From Bradyrhizobium sp. CCBAU 51765 (GTDB lineage: Bacteria; Pseudomonadota; Alphaproteobacteria; Rhizobiales; Xanthobacteraceae), in assembly GCF_015291725.1 (NCBI RefSeq), contig NZ_CP030038.1, forward strand, positions 5,383,001 through 5,447,000: 64,000 nucleotides of DNA, read 5' to 3'. The notes under the pieces are model-generated. The model had not been told where the DNA came from, did no database searches, and saw nothing but the letters and a program-made list of their open reading frames with translations. Positions within the stretch are counted from its first letter, which is position 1, and every line of letters starts with the position of its first letter. Position numbers and translations under genes: made by a program. Positions 8,723 through 18,150 of the stretch are shown one piece after another.

Positions 8723-9660
8723 TAGCGGATCCTCGGGTCAACGAGCGTATAGACGACGTCGATCATCAGATTGACGAGGACGTAGACGAAGCTGAACAGA
8801 AGCACGATGCCCTGGATCACCGGATAGTCGCGGCGCAGGATCGCATCGATAGTCAGGCGGCCGAGGCCGGGGATCGCGAACACGCTCTCGGTCACGACCG
8901 CGCCGCCGATCAGGAGCGCGATGCCGATCCCGATCACGGTGACGATCGGTACCGCCGCGTTCTTCAGCGCGTGAATGAACAGGATGCCGCCCTGCCCGAG
9001 TCCCTTGGCCTTGGCGGTGCGGATATAGTCCTGCTGCAGCACTTCGAGCATGGCCGCCCGCGTGATGCGTGCGACCAGCGCGATGTAGACGCAGCCGAGC
9101 GCGATCGCCGGCAGGATCAGGTTTTCGAGCCACGGCCAGAAGCCCTGCGTGAGCGGCGTATAGCCCTGCACCGGCAGCCATTCCAGCTCCAGCGCGAAGA
9201 CGTAGGCGAGCATGTAACCGACCACGAACACGGGCAGCGAGAATCCGAACACGGCAAAGCCCATGATGACGCGGTCGATCAGGCTGCCGGCCTTCCACGC
9301 CGCCACCACGCCGAGCGGCACCGCCACCACGATCGTGAGCAGCAGCGTGACGATCATCAGCGACAGCGTCGGACCCAGACGCTGCCCGATCATCGCCGAG
9401 ACCGGCAGATTGGTGAAGATCGAGGTGCCGAGATCGCCGTGCAGGATGCGCCAGACCCAGCTTCCGAACTGGACCAGGAACGGTCGGTTGAGGCCGAGGC
9501 TTTGCCGGATGCGATCCACATCCTCCGGACTCGCCTGGTCGCCCGCGATCACCACGGCGGGATCACCCGGCGCGATATAGAGCAGGCTGAACACGAACAG
9601 CGCGACGATGGCCATGACCGGCAAGGTCGCGGCGATACGGCGAAGGATGTAGGAGAGCAT
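8719..9660 (-). CDS. Peptide-type ABC transporter permease (DppB type)
   Basis: Inner-membrane subunit, 313 aa. It has the DppB start ('MLSYILRRIAATLPVM'), 'LGLNRPFLVQFGSW' in the first periplasmic region and the coupling motif 'LEVLQQDYIRTAKAKGLGQG'. It ends 'VYTLVDPRIRY', the standard DppB tail. It lies 17 bp after the binding-protein stop and overlaps DppC by 4 bp. Confidence 0.93.
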   Translation of the reverse strand: MLSYILRRIAATLPVMAIVALFVFSLLYIAPGDPAVVIAGDQASPEDVDRIRQSLGLNRPFLVQFGSWVWRILHGDLGTSIFTNLPVSAMIGQRLGPTLSLMIVTLLLTIVVAVPLGVVAAWKAGSLIDRVIMGFAVFGFSLPVFVVGYMLAYVFALELEWLPVQGYTPLTQGFWPWLENLILPAIALGCVYIALVARITRAAMLEVLQQDYIRTAKAKGLGQGGILFIHALKNAAVPIVTVIGIGIALLIGGAVVTESVFAIPGLGRLTIDAILRRDYPVIQGIVLLFSFVYVLVNLMIDVVYTLVDPRIRY

Positions 9661-9677
9661 CTGGCCTCAGCGCACGA

Positions 9678-11279
9678 TCATGCAGACTTGGACACGCCCC
9701 AGAAGAACGGCAGCGGCCCCTTGGTGATGCCGGAGACGTTCTTGCGCCACGCAGTGTAGCTCAGGAAGAAGCCGGTCGGCGCATAGACGACGTCGTCGAG
9801 CGCCGCCTTGTTCAGGCGGCCGATGGCGGCCTTCTCCTCGTCGAGATTCTTGGCCTCGAACCAGGACGCCACCTCCTTCTCGGTACCGGGACTGTTCGGC
9901 CAGCCAAACCAGGCCTTGTCGCCGTTGGCGCGAATGGCCGTGTACGGCGCCGGGTTGGTGCAGTCCGCACCAGCGTGCCAAGTATGGAACATGTTCCAGC
10001 CGCCCTGTCCCGGCGGAGTCTTCGCCGCGCGGCGGGATCCCACGGTGCCCCAATCGGTGGCAACGAAGTCGACATTCATGCCGAGCTTCTTCAGCAGGTC
10101 CGCGGTCACATCGCCCTGCGCCTTGGTGATCGGCTGGTCCTGCGCGACCAGACAGGTCACCGGCTGACCGGAATAGCCACTTTCGGCAAGCAACTTCTTG
10201 GCCGCGTCGAGATCGCGCTTGCCCTTCAGGATCTCGCCGCCCACCTCGGTGTAGAGCGGCGTATCCGGCGTGAAGAAGCCGGGCAGCGGCTTCCAGAGCG
10301 CGTTGTCGTCGCCGACGATCGCGCGCATATAGTCTTCCTGGCTGAGCGCCATCAGCACCGCACGCCGCGCCCGCACGTCGTTGAACGGCGCAAAGAGATG
10401 GTTCATGCGGAACGAGCCGATATTGCCGAGGGGATCGCCGATATCGACGCTGATGTTCTTGTTCTTCTTCAGGACCGGAACGAGGTCAGCAATCGGGTTC
10501 TCCCACCAGTCGACCTCGCCGTTCTGCAACGCCGCGGCGGCCGTGGCAGGATCCGGCATCACGATCCATTCGATGCGGTCGACCAGCATCTGCTTGCCGC
10601 CAGCCAGCCACGACGACTTCTCCTGGCGGGGCGCATAATCGGCGAACTTCTCGAACACGGCCTTGGCGCCCGGCACCCACTCGCCCTTGGCGAACTTCAT
10701 CGGACCCGAGCCGACATAGTCTCCGATCTGCTTGAACGGATCGGTCTGCGCGATACGCTCCGGCATGATGAAGGCGCAGGGCGAATTGTTCTTCCCCAGC
10801 GCGTAGAGCATCTTCGGGAAGGGCTGCTTCAGCACCCATTTGAAGGTGCGGTCGTCGACGGCCGTGAGCTCCTGCTGCAGCGCCTTGATCATCAATCCCA
10901 TCGGATCGCGCGCCGACCAGCGCGTCAGGCTTGCAACGACGTCCTTGCTGAGCACCGGCTCGCCGTCATGGAACTTGAGGCCCGGCCGCAATTTGAACGT
11001 CCAGGTCGTACCGTCGTCGGTCACTTCCTCGGACTCGACCATCTGACGCTGCGGCTGCAACGAGGAATCGATGCCGTAAAGCGTGTCCCAGACCATCGCG
11101 GCCGCATTGCGCACGACATATTGGGTACCCCAGATCGGGTCGAAATTCGCGAGATTGGCCTGGGGTACGAAGCGCAGGGTCCGGGCGGATGCGCCTTGCG
11201 CGATCGCCGGCGCCGAGAGACCGGTCAATGCCAGACCGCCCGCGCCGGCCAGTCCCTTCAATACGGTCCTGCGATCCAT
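9678..11279 (-). CDS. Peptide-type ABC transporter substrate-binding protein (SBP_bac_5)
   Basis: Periplasmic receptor of the first peptide-type importer, 533 aa, family 5 binding protein. The start MDRRTVLKGLAGAGGLALTG gives a twin-arginine-like signal peptide (RR followed by a hydrophobic stretch, cleavage near SAPAIAQG), so export of a folded protein by Tat is possible. The mature part has 'LRPGLKFHDGEPVLSKDVVASL' and 'NHLFAPFNDVRARRAVLMALS', both typical of family 5. An in-frame ATG-less extension upstream lacks family similarity. It begins the operon and is preceded by a palindrome at 11342. Confidence 0.92.
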   Translation of the reverse strand: MDRRTVLKGLAGAGGLALTGLSAPAIAQGASARTLRFVPQANLANFDPIWGTQYVVRNAAAMVWDTLYGIDSSLQPQRQMVESEEVTDDGTTWTFKLRPGLKFHDGEPVLSKDVVASLTRWSARDPMGLMIKALQQELTAVDDRTFKWVLKQPFPKMLYALGKNNSPCAFIMPERIAQTDPFKQIGDYVGSGPMKFAKGEWVPGAKAVFEKFADYAPRQEKSSWLAGGKQMLVDRIEWIVMPDPATAAAALQNGEVDWWENPIADLVPVLKKNKNISVDIGDPLGNIGSFRMNHLFAPFNDVRARRAVLMALSQEDYMRAIVGDDNALWKPLPGFFTPDTPLYTEVGGEILKGKRDLDAAKKLLAESGYSGQPVTCLVAQDQPITKAQGDVTADLLKKLGMNVDFVATDWGTVGSRRAAKTPPGQGGWNMFHTWHAGADCTNPAPYTAIRANGDKAWFGWPNSPGTEKEVASWFEAKNLDEEKAAIGRLNKAALDDVVYAPTGFFLSYTAWRKNVSGITKGPLPFFWGVSKSA

Positions 11280-11341
11280 GAAGTCCTCCAGTAATGCCGT
11301 GATTCCGGCCATCGTTGGCCAAGGGCAAAGTGAAACCGAAC

Positions 11342-11359
11342 CCATTTGCAAGCAAATGG
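11342..11359. promoter_or_regulatory. Candidate operator palindrome upstream of the binding-protein operon
   Basis: A perfect 8-bp inverted repeat, CCATTTGC-AA-GCAAATGG, lies 63 bp upstream of the binding-protein start within the short gap between the two transporter operons. Size and symmetry suit a dimeric repressor or activator, but no matching second copy was found here and its role is inference. Confidence 0.35.
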
Positions 11360-11421
11360 TATGCCACTAAATGCCCCTTCGCCAGCGGGATCTCATCTCT
11401 CTTTTTTGGCCGCGCCAGGCC

Positions 11422-13092
11422 TCAAAGAGCGGCCGCCAGCGTCGGTCCGGTCTCGATGTGCGGGATCGCCTCGACCAGTCTGCGCGTGTAGTCGGTCTTC
11501 GGATTGTCGAACAGCGCCCGGCTTTCGCCCTGCTCGACGATGCCGCCATTGCGCAGCACGATGGTGCGGTCGCAGAGCATGCGTACCACGTTGAGATCGT
11601 GGCTGACGAACAGCAGCGCGATGTCGTTCTCGCGTCGCAGCCGATCGAGCAGTTGCAGCACCACCGCCTGAACCGAAACGTCGAGCGCAGCGGTCGGCTC
11701 GTCCAGCACCAGGAGCCGCGGCCGGCAGGCGATGGCGCGGGCGATGCCGACGCGGGCCTTCTGTCCGCCGGAGAGCTGATGCGGAAACCGCGGCAACAGA
11801 TCAAGCGGCAGTCCGACGCGTTGCGCGCATTCTTCCACACGCTGACGCAGCGCCTCACCCGTGCGCATGCCGTCGAGCCGCATCAAGGGATGGGCAATGC
11901 AATCGAACGCCGTGAAGCGCGGGTTGAGACTCTCGTTCGGATCCTGAAAGACCATCTGGATCTCTTTGCGGAGCGGCGAGCGGTGAAAATCACGCGACGC
12001 CACGTGGCCGATCGATTGCCCGTCGAACACGATGTCGCCTTCGCTCGGGTCGATCAGGCGACAGATCATCCGCGACGTCGTGCTCTTGCCGGAGCCGGAC
12101 TCGCCGACCAGACCGACGCTCTCGCCGCCGGCCATGGTCATCGAGAAGTCGGCCACCGCGGCCGAGCCCTGGTCGAAGCGCTTTGCGAGCTTGCGCACTT
12201 CCAGCAGCGGCGGCGTGCCATGTGGCAGCACCGGCCGTGGTTTGTCGAGAATGGCGTTGTAACGCTCTCTCTCCTCCTCAGTCACGAGGTCTTCGATCCG
12301 TGACGTCGCCGTCGGCGATGCCGCGACCAGGCGCCTCGTATAGGCGTGCTGCGGCGCGCTGAAGAGCTTGCCGGGGCTCGCCTCCTCGACGATGCGGCCA
12401 CGCTCCATCACGGCGATGCGGCGGCAATAGCGCGCCGCGAGGCCGAGGTCATGCGTGATCAAAATCGTGGCCATGCCTCGCGCGGCGGCAATGTCTGCCA
12501 GGAGATCCATCACCACCTTCTGCGTGGTGACGTCGAGCCCGGTCGTCGGCTCGTCGGCGATCAGCAGCGCGGGATTGCAGGAGATCGCAATCGCGATCAT
12601 GACGCGCTGGCACATGCCGCCCGAGAGCTCGTGCGGGTAGGCGTTCATCCGCTGCTCGGGATCCCGGATCTGAACGGCGCGCAGCAGGTCCAGCGCCTCG
12701 GCGCGCGCAGCTTCCTTCGAGATGCGCTTGTGCGTGAGGATCGCATCCGCGATCTGCAATCCGATGGCCCGGATCGGATTGAGCGCCGCCCGCGGGTTCT
12801 GGAAGATCATCGACATCGCGGCACCCTGGAGCTGGCGGAGGTCATCGCCCCTGAGCTTGGTAACGTCCTGCCCGCGAAACAGGATCTTGCCGCCGGTGAC
12901 GCGCCCGGCGGCATCGAGCAGCCGCGTCGTCGCAAAGCCGGTGACCGACTTGCCCGAGCCGCTCTCGCCGACGAGGCCGAGCATCTCGCCGGCCTTGACG
13001 GTCAGCGTCACGCCGCGCACGGCCTCGACCATTCCGCGCCGCGTCGAGAACGCGACGTGGAGGTCGTCGATCCTGAGCAGGTCCTCGCTCAT
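11422..13092 (-). CDS. Peptide-type ABC transporter, fused double ATP-binding protein
   Basis: A 556-aa fusion of DppD-like and DppF-like ATPases that energises the second peptide-type importer. The first half has GESGSGKSV, SGGMCQR and LIADEPTTGLDVT. The second half starts after about residue 290 and has GESGSGKST, SGGQKAR and LDEPTAALDVS. The start MSEDLLRIDDLHVAF overlaps the permease stop by 4 bp, which rules out the much longer in-frame extension. The neighbouring importer keeps the two ATPases as separate genes, so the two systems are not recent tandem copies. Confidence 0.93.
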   Translation of the reverse strand: MSEDLLRIDDLHVAFSTRRGMVEAVRGVTLTVKAGEMLGLVGESGSGKSVTGFATTRLLDAAGRVTGGKILFRGQDVTKLRGDDLRQLQGAAMSMIFQNPRAALNPIRAIGLQIADAILTHKRISKEAARAEALDLLRAVQIRDPEQRMNAYPHELSGGMCQRVMIAIAISCNPALLIADEPTTGLDVTTQKVVMDLLADIAAARGMATILITHDLGLAARYCRRIAVMERGRIVEEASPGKLFSAPQHAYTRRLVAASPTATSRIEDLVTEEERERYNAILDKPRPVLPHGTPPLLEVRKLAKRFDQGSAAVADFSMTMAGGESVGLVGESGSGKSTTSRMICRLIDPSEGDIVFDGQSIGHVASRDFHRSPLRKEIQMVFQDPNESLNPRFTAFDCIAHPLMRLDGMRTGEALRQRVEECAQRVGLPLDLLPRFPHQLSGGQKARVGIARAIACRPRLLVLDEPTAALDVSVQAVVLQLLDRLRRENDIALLFVSHDLNVVRMLCDRTIVLRNGGIVEQGESRALFDNPKTDYTRRLVEAIPHIETGPTLAAAL

Positions 13093-13937
13093 GTGCGCAT
13101 CCGGGGATCGAGAATGTCCCGCATCCCATCGCCGAGGAGATTGAAGCACAGCACCGCCATCATCAGCGCAAGGCCTGGAAAGGCCACCAGCCACCACCGT
13201 CCGGTCGAGATGAAGCGTGCGCCCTCGGCGACCATGATGCCCCATTCCGGCGTCGGCGGCTTGACGCCGAGGCCGATGAAGGACAGGCCGGCGGCATTCA
13301 GGATGGCCCAGCCGAGATTGAGCGAGATCTGCACCGCCATCGCCGGCAGGATGTTCGGCAGCAGGAAGCACAGTACCACGGAAAAATGGCTCTCGCCGCA
13401 GGCGCGTGCGGCCTCGACCCAGCCGACATTGCGTCGGACGTTGACCTCGGCGCGCGCGAAGCGGATGTAGAAGGGAAGATTGATGATCGCGGTCGCGATC
13501 ACGATGTTCTCGATCCGGTTGCCGAGCGCCGCCACCATCGCCATCGCCAGCACGAACAGGGGGAACGCCATCATCACGTCGACGAAACGGCCGACGGCGC
13601 GATCGAGCCGGCCGCCGGCATAGCCGCAGAATGCGCCGACCACGGCGCCGATGACGAAGGAGATGCCGACCGCGGAGACGGCGATGGCAAGGTCGAGCCG
13701 TGCGGCAATGATGAGACGGCTGAACACGTCGCGCCCGAGCTGATCGGTGCCGGCCAGATGCGCCGCGCTCGGCGGCAGCAGGGCTTCCGAGACGTTCGAG
13801 ACCACGGGATCGTAGGGCACGATCCAGGGACCGAAGATCGCGACCAGGACGAACAGCGTCACCCCGGCCGCGGCGACGGCCGTGAGCGGATTGCCGCGCA
13901 GGATCCAGACCGAATGGCGAAGGGTTGCACTGGTCAT
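13089..13937 (-). CDS. Peptide-type ABC transporter permease (DppC type), system 2
   Basis: Inner-membrane subunit, 282 aa. It shows 'GTDQLGRDVFSRLIIAARLDL', the coupling motif 'NVGWVEAARACGES' and 'GLSFIGLGVKPPTPEWGIMVAEG', all standard for DppC. The start MTSATLRHSVW at 13937 overlaps the DppB stop by ATGA. It pairs with the preceding DppB-type permease and the fused ATPase. Confidence 0.92.
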   Translation of the reverse strand: MTSATLRHSVWILRGNPLTAVAAAGVTLFVLVAIFGPWIVPYDPVVSNVSEALLPPSAAHLAGTDQLGRDVFSRLIIAARLDLAIAVSAVGISFVIGAVVGAFCGYAGGRLDRAVGRFVDVMMAFPLFVLAMAMVAALGNRIENIVIATAIINLPFYIRFARAEVNVRRNVGWVEAARACGESHFSVVLCFLLPNILPAMAVQISLNLGWAILNAAGLSFIGLGVKPPTPEWGIMVAEGARFISTGRWWLVAFPGLALMMAVLCFNLLGDGMRDILDPRMRT

Positions 13938-14968
13938 TCGATCGACACCCTGGGATCGGCGATGCCGTAGCAGATGTCGACCACGAGATTGACCAGCACG
14001 AACAGGCTGGCCATCAGCAGCACGAAGCCCTGCACCGGCGCATAGTCGGAGGACAGCAGCGCATCGAGCGCGTAGGACGCCACGCCCGGCCAGGAGAACA
14101 CCTTCTCCACCAGCACGTTGGCGCCCAGCATGGTCGAGAACACGATGCCGGCGATGGTGATGACGGGAAGGATCGCGTTGCGCAGCGCGTAGGTCACGAC
14201 GACCTTGCGCCAGGACAATCCGACCGAGCGCGCGGTGCGCACGAAATCGCTGCCGAGCGAGACCAGCATCGACGCGCGCGTGATCCGCGCCAGCGGCGCG
14301 ATCACGAACAGGGCCATGCTGACGGCCGGCAGGATCAACTGCTTGCAGGCCGCCCACCAGCCCTCGAGATCGCCCGCGAGCAGGAAATCGATGGAGAGAA
14401 AACCGGTGTGCTGCGGCGGCAGCGAGGTGAAGACGTCGATCCGCCCGGTCGGATCAGGCGAAAGCCCGAGCAGATAATAGAAGACGTAGATCAGGAGCAG
14501 GCCCGACACGAAGGTCGGCACGCAGACACCGAGCGCGCAGAACAGGCGCACGCTGTGGTCGACGATCGATCCGGGCCGCAAGGCCGCGACCACGCCGAGC
14601 GGCACCGCCGCGATCAGCGCGATCAGGAGCGCGGTGAAGGTGAGCTCCAGCGAGGCCGGGAGCCGCTCGCGCAGGTCCTTGAGCACCGGCTGGCCCGTCA
14701 TCATGGAACGGCCGAGATTGCCGTGGCCGATGTCGGAGAGATAGAACACCAACTGCTCCGGCACCGACTTGTTCAGCCCCATCTGCTTGCGGATCTGCTC
14801 GATCTCCTCCTTGCCGGCATTGGGCCCCGAGGCGAAGAACACCGCGGGGTCGCCGGGCAGGACGCGCATCAGCAGGAAGGTGAAGACCAGCACCCCGAAC
14901 AGCGCCGGCAGCGACGACAGCAGCCGCCTGCCCGCCCGTATTATCGTTGCACCAAGACCGGTCTTCAC
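13934..14968 (-). CDS. Peptide-type ABC transporter permease (DppB type), system 2
   Basis: Inner-membrane subunit, 344 aa, slightly longer than system 1's DppB because of an extended periplasmic loop around 'GLSPDPTGRIDVFTSLPP'. The coupling motif 'LVSLGSDFVRTARSVGLSW' and the tail 'VDICYGIADPRVSIE' are typical. The start is a GTG at 14968, with an AGGAGAGG ribosome binding site nine bases upstream. It lies 28 bp after the binding-protein stop. Confidence 0.92.
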   Translation of the reverse strand: MKTGLGATIIRAGRRLLSSLPALFGVLVFTFLLMRVLPGDPAVFFASGPNAGKEEIEQIRKQMGLNKSVPEQLVFYLSDIGHGNLGRSMMTGQPVLKDLRERLPASLELTFTALLIALIAAVPLGVVAALRPGSIVDHSVRLFCALGVCVPTFVSGLLLIYVFYYLLGLSPDPTGRIDVFTSLPPQHTGFLSIDFLLAGDLEGWWAACKQLILPAVSMALFVIAPLARITRASMLVSLGSDFVRTARSVGLSWRKVVVTYALRNAILPVITIAGIVFSTMLGANVLVEKVFSWPGVASYALDALLSSDYAPVQGFVLLMASLFVLVNLVVDICYGIADPRVSIE

Positions 14969-14996
14969 TTTTCGGCACCTCTCCTGCTTTCGGAAG

Positions 14997-16616
14997 CTAC
15001 TTGCGGCTCAGGTTGCGATAGTCGACCTGGCGGTGGAACTCGTAGGTGTAGCCTTCGACGGTGGCCGCCATCACCGCATCCTGATTTGGCTGCCACAGCA
15101 TGATCTGCGGCATCAGGTCGAAATGCATCGCATTGAGCTTGCGGCCAGCCTCCTCATACTTGGCCTTGTCCGGCTCGAAGCGGGCTCCCTGCGCGATCGC
15201 GGCCAGGTCGGGATTGTTGATCGACGAGTAGTTCCAGCGCTGATTGCCGGTATAGAAGTTGCGGTAGAAGTAGTCCGTCGACGGCAGCCAGGCGACGATG
15301 CCTTCGGTGAAGAAGGGCAGCTTCTTCTCGTTGATCAGCGTCGACATCTGCGCGTCAGGCAGCTTCTGGATGTCGACCTTGATCCCGATCTTGCCGAGCG
15401 ACTCCTTGATCAGCGCCGCCATCGGCTCCGCCTGGGAGGCCCACCCGACATTGAAGCTGAAAGTGGTCGAGAAGCCCTCCGGGAATCCGGCAGCCTTGAG
15501 ATATTCCTTTGCCTTGTCGAGGTCGAGCTTGACCGGCTGCTGGAACGGATAGATTCCGTTCAGCGGTTTGCCGTCCGGCCAGCTGGCGCCGTATAGCGGC
15601 ATGCCGCGGCCGAACAAGGCGGCCTTGAACATGTCCTCGTAGGGCAGCGCGAACGCGATGGCGCGGCGGACGTTGACGTTGTCGAACGGCGGGATCTGGT
15701 TGTTCATCGAGACGTAGGTGATCGCGTTGTATTGCGGCGTCGAGACCACTTTCAGCTTGCCCTTGGCTTCAAGCGACTGGACGTCGCTCGCCTGGAGATC
15801 GAGTACGATATCGGCATCGCCGCGTTCGACCAGATTGGCGCGGGTCGCCGGCTCCGGCACCGATTGCACGATGATGCGCTTGAAGAAGGCGGGCCGGTTG
15901 GGAGAACCGCGATTCCAGGCCTCGTTGCGCTTGAGGGTCACCTGCTCGCCAGGCTTGAAACTCTCGACCACATAGGCGCCGCTGCCGGCGGTGTGCTCCT
16001 TCAGCCAGGCCATCGCCCACGGATCGTCCGCCGTCGCATGCTCCTTGGCCATCTTCGAGTTGATGATCATCGGATAGACGGTGGCGAGATTCGGCAGCGC
16101 AAGCTTGTCGGGCTTCGGCAGCGTCACCTCGATCGTCAGGGGATCGATCACCTTGAACTGGTCGGCCGAGGTGAGCGATCCCGTCAGCAGCTGCGCCTTG
16201 CCGAGGATCGGCGCGGTGACGCAGCGGTCGAGCGACCACTTCACGTCGTCCGCCGTCACGGGCGAGCCGTCCTGGAACTTGGCGTCCTTGCGCAGGCGGA
16301 AGGTGATCTTCAGGCCATCGGGACTGACGTCGTAGGATTCGGCGAGCTCACCGTTGATGGTGTCGAGATCGAACACCCATTTGCCGTTGAGCTGCTTGCG
16401 ACCGAACGACACCAGCCGATCGTAGGTGCTCATGCTGAGCCCGAAGGACTCGCGGGTCGCGCCGGGGATGTTTGGATCGAGCGTGTTGACCGATGCGCCG
16501 GTCACATAGCGCAGCGTTTCCGCCCTGGATTGCGCATGCGACGGCGCGGTCGCGATCAGCAACAGCGCGGTGGTGGCGAGGATCGTGGTCGCGGATCTGA
16601 AAGACACAAAACGCAT
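14997..16616 (-). CDS. Peptide-type ABC transporter substrate-binding protein, system 2
   Basis: Family 5 periplasmic binding protein of 539 aa. A Sec signal peptide covers residues 1-29 ('MRFVSFRSATTILATTALLL', ending SHAQ), unlike the Tat-like leader of the first system. Family motifs include 'FRLRKDAKFQDGSPVTADDVKWSL' spread over the first third and 'NNQIPPFDNVNVRRAIAFALP'. I chose ATG 16616; a 63-residue in-frame extension runs toward the upstream monooxygenase gene and has no family similarity. It heads the second transporter gene set. Ligand unknown. Confidence 0.92.
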   Translation of the reverse strand: MRFVSFRSATTILATTALLLIATAPSHAQSRAETLRYVTGASVNTLDPNIPGATRESFGLSMSTYDRLVSFGRKQLNGKWVFDLDTINGELAESYDVSPDGLKITFRLRKDAKFQDGSPVTADDVKWSLDRCVTAPILGKAQLLTGSLTSADQFKVIDPLTIEVTLPKPDKLALPNLATVYPMIINSKMAKEHATADDPWAMAWLKEHTAGSGAYVVESFKPGEQVTLKRNEAWNRGSPNRPAFFKRIIVQSVPEPATRANLVERGDADIVLDLQASDVQSLEAKGKLKVVSTPQYNAITYVSMNNQIPPFDNVNVRRAIAFALPYEDMFKAALFGRGMPLYGASWPDGKPLNGIYPFQQPVKLDLDKAKEYLKAAGFPEGFSTTFSFNVGWASQAEPMAALIKESLGKIGIKVDIQKLPDAQMSTLINEKKLPFFTEGIVAWLPSTDYFYRNFYTGNQRWNYSSINNPDLAAIAQGARFEPDKAKYEEAGRKLNAMHFDLMPQIMLWQPNQDAVMAATVEGYTYEFHRQVDYRNLSRK

Positions 16617-16713
16617 TCGTTTTCCCTTGAATTGTCGAACAGGAAGGTCGCCAAGGCTGGTCAAGAAAGAAGCAAGTTGCGCGCCAATCTTCGCTGCGGC
16701 GGGGCATGGATGA

Positions 16714-18150
16714 TCATCGCTGCTCCTCCATCTTTCGCGCCGGCCGCGCAACCACTGCCTGCGGCACGTCGTAGGCGCTGAGCGAAGCCCAGTGCCGCTC
16801 GACATCGGCGCGGAACAGGCCGCGCGTCAGCCCATTCACGAGCTTGGGCACCGCAGTGGTCATCGCATTGATCGACGATCCCGAGGCGCCAAAACTCATG
16901 GTGGAGGCGATGGCGAAGAGATGGATGTCGGAGATCCACGGCGTCTTGCCGGGCACGCGCTCGGTGAAGGCATAGTCGTCGGCGAGATAGGGAAAGCGGC
17001 CGAGCCGTTCATTGCGTTCGCCCTCCGGCGGCCGATAGCGGTCGGCCCAGGTGGCGATATTGCCGGCAAATCTGGAGAGCTCGCCGCGGCTGGCAAAATC
17101 CATCTCGATGCCTGCGCCGCAGATGACGAAATCGGCATTGATGGCGCCGCGCGGCGTCTGCAGTTCAATGGCCTTGCCGATCTCGCGCGCCGCTTCGATC
17201 GGCGCGCCCTCGTGCAGTGTGAAGTTTGCGTGCCGCGCGCAGCGATCATAGGTTGGTTGCGGAAATCCTTCCCGCATATCGAGGACCTTGCGCATGAAGC
17301 GCCAGCGCCAGGCATCGTCGAGATCGCTGAGATGACGCAGGAAGCCGCGGAAGGTCAGCCAGCGATAGGGCTGGATCACCTGGATCTGCGTCCGGCGGCA
17401 TAGCAGGTGCACCTCGGCCGCCCCTGCCTCCAGCGCGGTTGCGGCATTGTCGAAGGCGGAGGCGCCGGCACCGATCACGGCGACGCGCTTGCCGCGAAGT
17501 CCTTCGAAATCGATGTCGTCGGCGACGGTCGCGACCGAGCTTGCCGGCAGATGCGCTAGCTGCTCCGGGATCATCCAGCCGCCCATCCCCTCCTGCCCCG
17601 TCGCCAGCACGATCTTGCGCGCATAAAGCGTCTCCGTCCCTTCGGCATGCTTCACGCGCGCGGCGAGCAGGCCGTCTGCCGCTGGCGCAATCTCCAGGAG
17701 CTCACAGCCGTTGCATACCGGCAAGCCGATCGTGCGCCTCAGCCAGAGCAGGTACTCGGCCCAGTGCGCGCGCGGAATCAGATCGAGCGTCTGCCAGCTC
17801 TCCTCGCCGAACCGGGCTTCGTGCCAGGACTGGTAGGTGAGGCTCGGGATGTCGAGGTCGGGACCGGTGTAATCCTTCGGGCTGCGCAGCGTCGGCATCC
17901 GGGCATAGGTGAGCCATGGGCCCTCCTTCCCCTCCTCGGCCTTGTCGATCAGGAGGATGTTGCTGACGCGCGAGCGCATCAGGCCGAAGCCGATGGCGAT
18001 GCCGGATTGGCCGGCGCCGATGATGAGCACATCCAGCGCAGGATTGCCGTCCGGCCCGATCTTCGGTTCGAGCCATGCGGCACCGGGATGCGCGATCCGA
18101 GCGAGATCGGCGCGCACGTCCGCTTCGAGCTGGATGAGCGCCTCACTCAT
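16714..18150 (-). CDS. FAD-dependent monooxygenase / NAD(P)-binding oxidoreductase
   Basis: A 478-aa flavoprotein of the flavin-containing monooxygenase / Baeyer-Villiger-like group. The first Rossmann motif, 'VLIIGAGQSGIAIGFGLM' (about residue 40), binds FAD; a second, 'VAVIGAGASAFDNAATAL' (about residue 230), should bind NADPH. Relatives oxygenate heteroatoms or ketones. The start overlaps the SDR stop by ATGA, so the two are translationally coupled. Placed between a hydantoin cluster and a transporter, it probably acts on a breakdown product; no substrate can be assigned. Confidence 0.82.
   Translation of the reverse strand: MSEALIQLEADVRADLARIAHPGAAWLEPKIGPDGNPALDVLIIGAGQSGIAIGFGLMRSRVSNILLIDKAEEGKEGPWLTYARMPTLRSPKDYTGPDLDIPSLTYQSWHEARFGEESWQTLDLIPRAHWAEYLLWLRRTIGLPVCNGCELLEIAPAADGLLAARVKHAEGTETLYARKIVLATGQEGMGGWMIPEQLAHLPASSVATVADDIDFEGLRGKRVAVIGAGASAFDNAATALEAGAAEVHLLCRRTQIQVIQPYRWLTFRGFLRHLSDLDDAWRWRFMRKVLDMREGFPQPTYDRCARHANFTLHEGAPIEAAREIGKAIELQTPRGAINADFVICGAGIEMDFASRGELSRFAGNIATWADRYRPPEGERNERLGRFPYLADDYAFTERVPGKTPWISDIHLFAIASTMSFGASGSSINAMTTAVPKLVNGLTRGLFRADVERHWASLSAYDVPQAVVARPARKMEEQR

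Noticed and set aside
12346..13470. Long open frame on the + strand across the fused ATPase and permease
   Set aside because: Antisense shadow of well-supported - strand ABC transporter genes; Arg/His/Asp-rich composition without domains, typical of high-GC third-position bias.
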